Shown here in pieces: positions 1 to 6,255 of a DNA stretch of 6,255 nucleotides. A program made the position numbers and the translations under genes. Under the pieces are notes generated by a model. It was not told where the DNA came from and ran no database searches. It saw only the letters and a list, made by a program, of their open reading frames with translations. The stretch's first letter is position 1, and each line of letters begins with the position of its first letter. The stretch comes from Acidobacteriota bacterium (GTDB lineage Bacteria; Acidobacteriota; Terriglobia; Terriglobales; Acidobacteriaceae). The stretch spans positions 1-6,255 of the forward strand of contig JAJXUS010000131.1 of the NCBI GenBank assembly GCA_021782675.1, read 5' to 3'.

Positions 1-1
1 T

Positions 2-1129
2 CTCTTCTCCTCAAGTTCCGCCGCCTCGCTGCGGCTGGGCACCAACATCGCCAACGGCGGACTTATGTTCGTGAACGCCCTGCTGACAATAGTGCTGCCC
101 TACATGATCGGCAAGACTCTGCTGGAGCAGCGCGACGGCGATGGCGTGCCGATGCGCGGCAAGGTGATTCGCCGCATGGTCTCTCTGCTTGCGGTTGTGG
201 CCGTAATCAGCGTGCATGATTTTGTGAGGGGCGGCGTGAACACCTGGCAAAGGCTGGCTGCGCCGCTGAAGCCTTACCAGAACGAAATCTGGGAGCCGCA
301 GGTGCGTTGGGGCTTTGGCCGCATCGCCGGGCCGTACGGTCACGCCATCCTGGCGGGCATGATTTTTCTGATGGGCATTATTTACTGTCTATGGCTGCGC
401 CGCGCCGATCCGCAGTGGGGAGCGCGCCGCCTGATTGCGGGATTGCCGATGACGCCGCGGGGGCTGATTCTGACTGCTCTGGCAGCCGGCCTGGTGATGA
501 CGCAGTCGCGCGGCCCCTTGATAGGCGTTCTGCTCGCGCTGGTGTTTGCGGGGTTGGCGCGCATTCTGCCAGCCGCCAAAGCGGCGCTGGCATTTCTGGT
601 TTTTCTCGCCCTCTTTGGCGCCGCCGCTTACTCGATCGGCAAGCACTACACCGATACCGACCTGCAATCCGCGACTACGGAGGAGCAGCGCAATGCGGTC
701 TATCGCCGCGAACTGCTGCGAAGCTATACCCCTGTCATTCAACAGCGGCCTGCGTTCGGCTGGGGCATTACCGACTACCCGGCGATGAACGGGCAGCAGT
801 CAATCGATAACGAATATCTGTTGCTGGTTGTGACGGAAGGATTCTTCGGGCTCGCGGTTTTTCTCGCCATCGTGGGAGCGACCGCGATGCGGCTGCTGCA
901 GTTCATGACCCGCGCCCTGGCACAAGAGGACAGGTTGCTGGTCTTTGCGCATCTCTCGGTGCTCATTGGTTTGATGACCACCGTCACAACCGTTTACATG
1001 GGCGAGCAGATTGTGATGCTTTTCTTCATGTTCATCGGCTGGGTGCAAGGTATGAATCCGCAACCGGAGGCCGCGGTGGCGTGGCCGGCCCATGGTCCCC
1101 AGGCGGCCTTTCGTCGCGTTTTGGCTTAG
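2..1129 (+). CDS. O-antigen polymerase/ligase-like membrane protein (Wzy/WaaL family), 5' partial
   Basis: The frame is open to the left edge, so the start lies outside the window and the ATG at 65 is probably internal; about 375 residues are visible. The product is an integral inner-membrane protein with many hydrophobic segments. Family hallmarks are visible: a TQSRG motif opening a membrane helix (about 500-514), and a large periplasmic loop (about 635-815) with a Tyr/Arg-rich stretch, RPAFGWG (about 746-766) and the sequence IDNEYLLLVVTEGFFGL (about 806-856). This pattern is typical of Wzy_C proteins that polymerise lipid-linked repeat units or ligate them to an acceptor at the periplasmic face. 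An Arg-x3-Gly is present in RPAFG. An Asn sits about where WaaL-type ligases carry a His, which slightly favours polymerase over ligase (inference). Context with a flippase, export protein and co-polymerase also favours polymerase. The last 20 or so residues are a polar tail. Family assignment is firm; polymerase versus ligase is not settled. Confidence 0.87.
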   Translation, partial: LFSSSSAASLRLGTNIANGGLMFVNALLTIVLPYMIGKTLLEQRDGDGVPMRGKVIRRMVSLLAVVAVISVHDFVRGGVNTWQRLAAPLKPYQNEIWEPQVRWGFGRIAGPYGHAILAGMIFLMGIIYCLWLRRADPQWGARRLIAGLPMTPRGLILTALAAGLVMTQSRGPLIGVLLALVFAGLARILPAAKAALAFLVFLALFGAAAYSIGKHYTDTDLQSATTEEQRNAVYRRELLRSYTPVIQQRPAFGWGITDYPAMNGQQSIDNEYLLLVVTEGFFGLAVFLAIVGATAMRLLQFMTRALAQEDRLLVFAHLSVLIGLMTTVTTVYMGEQIVMLFFMFIGWVQGMNPQPEAAVAWPAHGPQAAFRRVLA

Positions 1130-1162
1130 GGCTACCGCGCCCGCGCTGGGCGGCACTTACAT

Positions 1163-1168
1163 AAAGGA
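1163..1168 (+). promoter_or_regulatory. Ribosome-binding site selecting the TTG start at 1177
   Basis: AAAGGA ends 8 bases before the TTG at 1177 but 14 bases before the in-frame ATG at 1183. The usual 5-10 base spacing therefore supports TTG as the initiator of the glycosyltransferase. It is the only clear Shine-Dalgarno match in the 47-base gap. Confidence 0.65.
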
Positions 1169-1176
1169 ACGATTGC

Positions 1177-2397
1177 TTGACGATGTTTGGCTCCATCTCG
1201 GTACAGGTTCTGGCAGCGGCCATCGCGTTGCTGGCAGCCCCCCTGTTCGTGGATCTGGGGATCGCCCTGGCTGGGAATTTGTGCCGCTCTCGCGCCGCTA
1301 AGCCGGAGCGCCTGCGCACGATTCGCCTGGCGGTGGTGATTCCGGCGCATGATGAGGAGTTGATGATCGCGCGGACCGTGCGTTCGCTGCTGGCGGCAGG
1401 TTGTTCTTCGTCCGAGGACTGTACCGGGACGCAGTGGCGGCCGCCGGTACTTGTGGTTGCCCACAACTGCTCGGATGCCACGGCTGTGGTGGCCGCGGCG
1501 GCGGGCGCGAGCGTTGTAAGTCTGAGCAATCCGCTGATGCGCGGAAAGGGCGCCGCGCTACGTTATGGCCTGGAGGCTGCTCATCGCTCCGGGGCCAACG
1601 CGTTCCTGGTGATGGACGCCGATTCCGTTGCCAGCCCGGATCTAATCATGTCGATCGCCTCGGCACTTGAAGCGGGCGCCGAGGCGGTACAGTGCCGATA
1701 CGAGTTGGAAAAGCCGGTCGCAGGAGCCGTGACGTCGCTGGCCCGCCTGCGGGTGATGGCCTTCAGGGGAATCAACGTGCTGCGTGCCCGCGGCCGCGCC
1801 GGACTGGGTTTTTCCGCCGGTATCTTCGGCAATGGCTTTGCTGTGACGGAAGCGGTGCTGGACCGAGTGCCCTTCTCTGCGGACAGCATCTGCGAGGATC
1901 TCGAATACCACATCAAGCTTGTCTGCGCCGGGGTGCGGGTGGAGTGGGTTGAGAATGCCGCCGTATATGCCCCGCTCTCTGCGCCCGGCTCAGCTCGCGC
2001 CAGCCAGGAAGCTCGATGGGAAGGCGGACGAGCACATGTGGCAACGCGCGGGACGCTACGGCTGCTGGGAGCCGCCGGGCGGGGGAACTGGCGCGCTCTT
2101 GAGGCGCTGGCGGAGGCGTGGAGCCTGCCTCTTTCCCGCGGCGTGGTTGCGCTGCTGCTTACGCTGCTGCTTCCGGTGCACTGGCTGCACGTGTTCGCCA
2201 TGGTCTGCGGTGTTCTGGCTTGTCTTTACGTGCTTGAGGCGGCGACGCTAGGCGATGAGCCCTGGCGCGACCTGAGCGCTCTGGCCATGGCGCCGGTCCA
2301 CATTGCCTGGAAGCTCCTTATCACTCCCCTGGTTTTGCGCCAGGCCCGCAAGCGTGCCGAGTGGGCTCGTACCCGCCGCGAGGTGCAGCAGCCATGA
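1177..2397 (+). CDS. Membrane-anchored family 2 glycosyltransferase
   Basis: 406 residues starting at TTG (see the site at 1163); the ATG at 1183 is the alternative and would shorten the protein by two residues. An N-terminal membrane segment (about residues 9-33) is followed by a cytoplasmic GT-A domain. Visible motifs are PAHDE (56-60) in the nucleotide-binding strand, NCSDAT (97-102), GKGAALRYG (123-131), the metal-binding DAD (147-149), CED (239-241) carrying the presumed catalytic Asp, and QEARW (277-281). About three further hydrophobic segments follow (roughly 322-355 and 366-388), then a basic tail. It should transfer a nucleotide-sugar residue to a lipid-linked intermediate at the inner face of the cytoplasmic membrane; donor and acceptor cannot be read from the sequence. 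The QxxRW motif resembles processive synthases, but the small membrane portion and the Wzx/Wzy neighbours fit a repeat-unit glycosyltransferase better. Its stop overlaps the flippase start by ATGA. A short Cys-containing stretch (76-88, Cys76 and Cys82) lengthens the loop before the second strand. Confidence 0.9.
   Translation: MTMFGSISVQVLAAAIALLAAPLFVDLGIALAGNLCRSRAAKPERLRTIRLAVVIPAHDEELMIARTVRSLLAAGCSSSEDCTGTQWRPPVLVVAHNCSDATAVVAAAAGASVVSLSNPLMRGKGAALRYGLEAAHRSGANAFLVMDADSVASPDLIMSIASALEAGAEAVQCRYELEKPVAGAVTSLARLRVMAFRGINVLRARGRAGLGFSAGIFGNGFAVTEAVLDRVPFSADSICEDLEYHIKLVCAGVRVEWVENAAVYAPLSAPGSARASQEARWEGGRAHVATRGTLRLLGAAGRGNWRALEALAEAWSLPLSRGVVALLLTLLLPVHWLHVFAMVCGVLACLYVLEAATLGDEPWRDLSALAMAPVHIAWKLLITPLVLRQARKRAEWARTRREVQQP
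2380..2385 (+). promoter_or_regulatory. Ribosome-binding site for the flippase, deciding ATG 2394
   Basis: GAGGTG lies inside the glycosyltransferase's last codons, 8 bases before ATG 2394. The earlier in-frame GTG at 2361 has no comparable site and would add 11 residues overlapping the upstream gene, so 2394 is preferred. Confidence 0.7.
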
Positions 2398-4055
2398 GCG
2401 AAGGCGCACTCATTCCTGTACTGGACGACCCCGCGCTGGCCGCAGAGATGGCCGCCAATGCTGCTGCACGGCCCCTTGCAGACGTTCGCGGGCGCTTCAG
2501 CCGCAATGTGCTTACCACCATTTTTGCGCGCGTGGTCAATATGGCGCGCGGCGTGGTGCTGGTTCCTTTCCTGCTATTCCATATCGGGCTGCAGGCCTAC
2601 GGCATCTGGACCACGGTCTTCATCCTGGTCTCTTATGTCGGCGTGACCACCCTCGGTATCTCCAATGTCTACATTAAATATGTGGCGGAGTTTCACGCCC
2701 GCCGCGAGTTCGACAAGGCCAACTCGCTTCTGTCGACGGGACTGGCCATCACGGTGCCGCTCTGCATCGCAATTTTTCTCGGCTTCTATTTCGGCTGGAA
2801 CTGGTATGCGCCCTGGCTGCGGCTGCCTGCGGCCCATGCCGCTGACGGCAAAGAGGCGGTGCTCATTGTTCTCGGCATCTTTCTGTCCAGCATTTCGCTG
2901 AATGGTTTTGGGGACATTCTGACCGGGTGCCAGGAGATTGCGGCTACCCAGGTGTTTCTGATTCTCGGGATTCTGGCTGAGTTTGCGCTGATTATCGTCC
3001 TGGTGGAACATGGCCGCGGCATTCGAGGGCTGGCGGAAGCCTACCTGGCGCGCACCATCATTAACGACGGACTTACGATCTGGTGGGCCTGGCGCAAACT
3101 CAAGTGGCTGCATCTGTCGCCGCGCATGGTGCGCCGCGAATCGGTCCGCTATGTGGTTCACTTTGGCGGCATGGTGCAGTTCCAAACTGTTCTGGAGATC
3201 GTGATCAACTCATTCGAGCGGGTAGCGGCTCTGGGTTTGATCGGCGTGGCCGCCGCGGGGCTGATGGACGTGGCAAAGAAATGGCAAAACGCCTTCTCCA
3301 GCGTTCCAATGGCATTTTTCTACGCGCTACTGCCGGCGGCTTCGCATGTGGACGCCGCCTCGGCGGAAGAAGACCGAAAAGGCAATCTGCGCAAGCTTTA
3401 CCTGGCCAGTTCCCGCTATTCGAACCTCTGTACCTCTGCTTTTGTCGGATTAGTGGCCTGGTGGGCATCACCGATTCTGCACGTTTGGTTAGGTCCGCAG
3501 TTACCCTTGGGGCAGAAGCTGGTCCCCCTCTTCGTGGTATTTAGCCTCGGTATGCAGTGGCATATGCTTACTGGACCGGGCACTTCAATGTTCCGGGGCA
3601 TGGGGCGGGTATACGAGGAGTTTACCTACACCTTTCCCAACATTGTGTTGCTGGCGATTGCGTTACCCGCGGCCAGGATGATCGAAGGGCGCTGGACTGC
3701 AATCGGCATCGGAAGTGCCGTAACAGTGGCTACGATCGGTTCCGCATCGGTTTTGATGGGCCGAGTCCTGTATGTACTGGAGCTGCCGTTGAAGGATTTT
3801 CTCAGAGTCGTGATTGTTCCCGGGTTGGCGCCGTACCTCGTGGCGGGCGTACTGGCGTGGCCAGTGGCCGTGGCTGTACACGCCGTGGGGCGGTGGGAAG
3901 GCGCGGGGGTGCTTGCGGCCGGCGGCATCCTCTACGCTGCGATGCTGGGCGGCATTCTCTACCGCTGGATGATGAGCGGGGAAGAGAGACAAAAAAGCAC
4001 GCAGTTCTACCAGCGCGGAATGGCAGTTCTCCGCGGACGGGTTGTGACGGCATGA
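2394..4055 (+). CDS. Wzx-like lipid-linked oligosaccharide flippase (polysaccharide transport, MOP superfamily)
   Basis: 553 residues. A polar, Ala-rich cytoplasmic N-terminus of about 35 residues precedes roughly 12-14 hydrophobic segments spread over residues 38-524. The first part has the arrangement usual in this family: FSRNVLTTIFARVVNMARG, then a first loop with a GLQAYGIWTT motif (about 65-74), then a helix ending near GISNVYIKY. Charged cytoplasmic loops separate the halves (about 233-252 and 318-342), and a basic C-terminal tail follows residue 525. Length is a little above the usual 420-500 of Wzx proteins. By family, it moves undecaprenyl-linked repeat units from the cytoplasmic to the periplasmic leaflet. 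ATG is chosen because it overlaps the previous stop as ATGA and has a good ribosome-binding site. Its own stop overlaps the next start in the same way. A lipid-II-flippase-like or generic MATE role is possible but unlikely in this context. Confidence 0.88.
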   Translation: MSEGALIPVLDDPALAAEMAANAAARPLADVRGRFSRNVLTTIFARVVNMARGVVLVPFLLFHIGLQAYGIWTTVFILVSYVGVTTLGISNVYIKYVAEFHARREFDKANSLLSTGLAITVPLCIAIFLGFYFGWNWYAPWLRLPAAHAADGKEAVLIVLGIFLSSISLNGFGDILTGCQEIAATQVFLILGILAEFALIIVLVEHGRGIRGLAEAYLARTIINDGLTIWWAWRKLKWLHLSPRMVRRESVRYVVHFGGMVQFQTVLEIVINSFERVAALGLIGVAAAGLMDVAKKWQNAFSSVPMAFFYALLPAASHVDAASAEEDRKGNLRKLYLASSRYSNLCTSAFVGLVAWWASPILHVWLGPQLPLGQKLVPLFVVFSLGMQWHMLTGPGTSMFRGMGRVYEEFTYTFPNIVLLAIALPAARMIEGRWTAIGIGSAVTVATIGSASVLMGRVLYVLELPLKDFLRVVIVPGLAPYLVAGVLAWPVAVAVHAVGRWEGAGVLAAGGILYAAMLGGILYRWMMSGEERQKSTQFYQRGMAVLRGRVVTA

Positions 4056-5266
4056 ACCACCGGGTGCACATTACGGTCTTCTCGATGCTGCTCATGGGCG
4101 GCATCTGCCTGCGCGCGCAGGATCCCCTTCCGCCCCCGCCTTCGGATTTGCTTCCGTTGCCGGCGCAGACGCAGGCTACCGGGCCACAGGGGGCTCCGCA
4201 GCAGAATGCAGCGCCGCAAGGCAACCTGCCTCTGTCCCAGGCTTCGGCTCCGGATCAGGCTGCCATTCCCGCTCAGACCCCTGCAGCGGATCAGAGTTCG
4301 ATTCAACATGTGATTGAGAGTCATCCGCCCCAGCCGCCGTCGGCCGGTCCGCAGGTTGCCGGCACACCAGCCGCGGGTCCGCAGCTCAAGCAGAATCCTC
4401 TGGACGTGCTGCGCAACTTTGAACCTTCCGCCGACGAAGAGTACCGACTGGGCCGCGGCGACGAGATCACGGTCGACTTTGCCGGGCGTCCCGAACTGCA
4501 GGCCAAGCTGGTTGTGGGTCCGGACGGCCGGGTTTCGCTGCCGCTCGCGGGCGACATGATGCTGGCAGGTCTCACACGGACGGAAGCAGCCAAAGCCGTT
4601 CAGACCGCCCTGTCTCCTTATTACGACAATCTTTCCGCCCAGGTCATTGTGACCCGCTATACCTCGAACCGCGTGCTTGTTCTAGGCGCGGTGAATACCC
4701 CCGGACAGTTCGCATTCGAAAGCACGCCCACGCTGCTGGCCGCGCTTACCCGCGCCGGACTGGAAACGGGCCCCGACAAGATTGCCCGGGTGCCAGAGGA
4801 GTGCGCGATCTATCGAGGCAGCGAGCAGGTGGTATGGGTGCAGCTCAAGCAACTGATTGAATCGGGCAACGCGCTTGCCGATCTGCGCCTGCGCCGCGAC
4901 GACGTGATTTATGTGCCTAATCCCGCGGAGCGGTTCGTCTCAGTGATGGGCGAGGTGCAGCATCCCGGCGCGGTGCCGCTTACCAGCAACAGCACGCTGG
5001 CGAGTGTGCTCGCGTCGGCAGGCGGTTTCACCGATCAGGCCGGCGATAACGCGCACATTCAGATCGTCGATCCTGCGACCGGAACCTCGCGTGTCTTTAA
5101 ATTTCACGATCTGCTGAATCCGGCAAAGAGCCGCGAGATCGCGCTGCAGCCAGGGGAGATCATCTTTGTGCCCAAGACCGGATTCGCGAAAGCGACGTAT
5201 GTTCTGCAGCGTTTGAACCCGATCTTCTCGCTGAGTTCACTGGCCTACCTGGGGATGATTCTATGA
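4052..5266 (+). CDS. Outer-membrane polysaccharide export protein (Wza-like, Poly_export plus two SLBB domains)
   Basis: 404 residues. An N-terminal signal peptide has a hydrophobic core at about 7-20 and a likely signal peptidase I cut after Leu-Arg-Ala22. Cys19 follows Gly-Gly-Ile, which is not a good lipobox. Residues 23-126 are Pro/Gln/Ala-rich and look disordered. A Poly_export domain follows (about 128-203; YRLGRGDEITVDF at 131-143, GPDGRVSLPLAG at 156-167). Two SLBB domains come next (about 206-288, with VLGAVNTPGQF and DDVIYVPNP; and about 294-375, with VMGEVQHPGAVPL and GEIIFVPK). A tail of about 28 residues ends hydrophobic. By family it forms the periplasmic/outer-membrane conduit for the polymer and docks on the co-polymerase encoded next. 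The start at 4052 overlaps the flippase stop as ATGA; only a weak ribosome-binding match (GGACGGG, 4035-4041) precedes it, so expression probably depends on coupling. The same frame stays open upstream to 3557, but that stretch is out of frame within the flippase and has no signal peptide. Confidence 0.9.
   Translation: MNHRVHITVFSMLLMGGICLRAQDPLPPPPSDLLPLPAQTQATGPQGAPQQNAAPQGNLPLSQASAPDQAAIPAQTPAADQSSIQHVIESHPPQPPSAGPQVAGTPAAGPQLKQNPLDVLRNFEPSADEEYRLGRGDEITVDFAGRPELQAKLVVGPDGRVSLPLAGDMMLAGLTRTEAAKAVQTALSPYYDNLSAQVIVTRYTSNRVLVLGAVNTPGQFAFESTPTLLAALTRAGLETGPDKIARVPEECAIYRGSEQVVWVQLKQLIESGNALADLRLRRDDVIYVPNPAERFVSVMGEVQHPGAVPLTSNSTLASVLASAGGFTDQAGDNAHIQIVDPATGTSRVFKFHDLLNPAKSREIALQPGEIIFVPKTGFAKATYVLQRLNPIFSLSSLAYLGMIL
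5251..5255 (+). promoter_or_regulatory. Ribosome-binding site for the co-polymerase
   Basis: GGGGA lies within the last codons of the export gene, 7 bases before ATG 5263. This supports that start and re-initiation at the ATGA overlap. Confidence 0.6.
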
Positions 5267-6255
5267 GCGGCGCAGCCAATCAGATGGTGGCCGCGGAGAC
5301 GCCTCGCCCGACGGGGCTGGCTTCTTCGCCTGTCGCGCAGTTTTCGCACCGCGCCCCGAATTCCCAGGGCGAACAGGCGATCTTCCATCTCGATCTGCGC
5401 CGCAGCCTGGAACTGCATCGCAGGCTGGCGATCGGTTTTGTCGTCTTCGGAGTTCTGCTCGCCGGCGCGTATGTGTTTCGCAACTGGCCTATCTACTCCG
5501 CCGAGACGCTGGTGTATGTGCAGCCGACGCCTTCCGCTCCGATGGGTGCGGGGGTCTCGATGCACTGGCCTTACAACTACGATCCGAACACCTATGAGTC
5601 GTACATCCAGCAGCAGATTTTGAGCATAACGCGTCCGGACGTGCTGAAGAACGCGCTGGGCAAGCTGGGCAGCGGCTGGCAGAAGAGCGGGGAGAGCGAG
5701 CAGGACGCGATCGAGCGTCTGAGCCATTCTGTCGAGGCAACGCGGGTGCAGAACAGCTATCAGGTTTCGATTGTGGCGCATGCATCGAATGCGCAGGTTG
5801 CGGCGGATATGGCCAATGCCGTGGCTGCCGCATATATTGATGGCACCGCGCACGAGCAACGGGCAGGCAGCGAGCAGCGGGTAAGCATTTTGCGCGACGA
5901 GCGCGATCGGGTGAAGAAGGAGCTGGCGGACGACCGCTCCGAGCAGGTGGCGCTGAATGCCCAGCTTGGGGTGGCGGCGATCGGAGCCGCGGCTCCGGAG
6001 CACTACGATGACGACGTTGCCGGGATTCACGGCCAGCTTGTGAAAGCTCGCGCCGATCACGACGAAGCCGAGGCCCGCCTGGAGGCGTTGGCCGGGAAAG
6101 ACAATTCCGCAGCGTTGAACGCCGCGGCCGACGATATCATCGCCACCGACTCGGGATTGAGCAGCCTCAAGGCAGCTCTCGATCAGCGCCGCGCCGCACT
6201 GGTGTCGCAGATGGCGAATCTGACGCCGAATCATCCGCTCTATAAGCATTGTGCA
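5263..6255 (+). CDS. Polysaccharide co-polymerase / chain-length determinant (Wzc/GumC-like), 3' partial
   Basis: 331 codons are visible, with no stop before the right edge. A polar, Pro/Ala-rich cytoplasmic N-terminus of about 54 residues leads to a membrane segment at about 55-72 (LAIGFVVFGVLLAGAYVF). A periplasmic Wzz-type domain follows, with IYSAETLVYVQPTP (about 77-90), YDPNTYESYIQQQILSITRPDVL (105-128) and AADMANAVAAAYIDGTA (180-196). From about 197 to 320 the sequence is rich in Glu, Arg, Ala and Leu with heptad-like spacing, as expected for the long periplasmic coiled coils of GumC/Wzc proteins. The NHPLY stretch at 323-327 resembles the motif near the end of that region. By family the protein sets chain length and joins the inner-membrane machinery to the export protein. 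Whether a second membrane helix and a tyrosine-kinase domain follow cannot be seen. The start overlaps the export-gene stop as ATGA with a good ribosome-binding site. Confidence 0.87.
   Translation, partial: MSGAANQMVAAETPRPTGLASSPVAQFSHRAPNSQGEQAIFHLDLRRSLELHRRLAIGFVVFGVLLAGAYVFRNWPIYSAETLVYVQPTPSAPMGAGVSMHWPYNYDPNTYESYIQQQILSITRPDVLKNALGKLGSGWQKSGESEQDAIERLSHSVEATRVQNSYQVSIVAHASNAQVAADMANAVAAAYIDGTAHEQRAGSEQRVSILRDERDRVKKELADDRSEQVALNAQLGVAAIGAAAPEHYDDDVAGIHGQLVKARADHDEAEARLEALAGKDNSAALNAAADDIIATDSGLSSLKAALDQRRAALVSQMANLTPNHPLYKHCA

Noticed and set aside
307..810. Overlapping + strand frame of 167 codons inside the polymerase gene
   Set aside because: The product is Arg/Ser/Ala-rich and motif-free, and the polymerase frame over the same bases has clear membrane segments and Wzy/WaaL motifs.
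1130..1176. Possible terminator or promoter in the gap between polymerase and glycosyltransferase
   Set aside because: There is a weak GCCC/GGGC inverted pair near 1139-1153 but no run of T after it, and I see no convincing -35/-10 pair. The gap holds only a ribosome-binding site.
2574..3185. Opposite-strand frame of 203 codons inside the flippase gene
   Set aside because: It is highly charged, lacks motifs and lies opposite a well-supported membrane protein gene; a codon-bias shadow.
3557..4051. Upstream extension of the export protein frame
   Set aside because: It overlaps the flippase in another frame, gives an Arg/Gly-rich sequence, and would bury the signal peptide that begins at 4052.
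4109..4111. Cys19 of the export protein as a lipoprotein attachment site
   Set aside because: The preceding residues Gly-Gly-Ile do not fit the lipobox, which needs Gly, Ala or Ser directly before Cys. A cut after Ala22 is more plausible, though a prediction tool should confirm it.
5245..6249. Long opposite-strand open frame (334 codons)
   Set aside because: It lies wholly opposite the co-polymerase gene, whose product has a membrane segment, Wzz-type motifs, coiled coil and a good start. The antisense product is Arg/His/Leu-rich without recognisable motifs, typical of a GC-rich shadow frame.

Overview
The window is GC-rich bacterial DNA, coding almost end to end on the + strand. It holds one exopolysaccharide/capsule assembly cluster of the Wzx/Wzy-dependent type. 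Five genes are visible in the same direction: a Wzy/WaaL-like O-antigen polymerase or ligase (cut by the left edge), a membrane-anchored family 2 glycosyltransferase, a Wzx-like flippase, a Wza-like outer-membrane polysaccharide export protein, and a Wzc/GumC-like chain-length/co-polymerase protein (cut by the right edge). No RNA genes, CRISPR array, insertion sequence or terminator is visible. The only gap between genes is 47 bases (1130-1176).

Layout: 2-1129 polymerase; 1177-2397 glycosyltransferase, with a TTG start chosen by its ribosome-binding site; 2394-4055 flippase; 4052-5266 export protein; 5263-6255 co-polymerase. The last four genes are joined by three successive ATGA overlaps, where the stop of one gene shares bases with the start of the next. 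They therefore read as one translationally coupled operon, probably continuing in both directions.

How the genes fit together (inference from family knowledge): the glycosyltransferase adds a sugar to a lipid-linked repeat unit at the inner membrane. The flippase moves that unit to the periplasmic face and the polymerase joins units into a chain. The co-polymerase sets chain length and spans the periplasm to the export protein, which takes the polymer to or across the outer membrane. The export protein and co-polymerase imply a diderm organism. The base composition, the secreted-protein style of the export protein (signal peptide followed by Gln-Asp and a Pro/Gln-rich linker) and the co-polymerase sequence style suggest Acidobacteriota. 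That is an impression, not a demonstrated assignment.

I see no clearly undescribed system here. The points most worth checking are the architecture of the export protein (no lipobox, a linker of about 100 residues, a short hydrophobic tail), the complete processive-type motif set in the glycosyltransferase, and the serial ATGA coupling.
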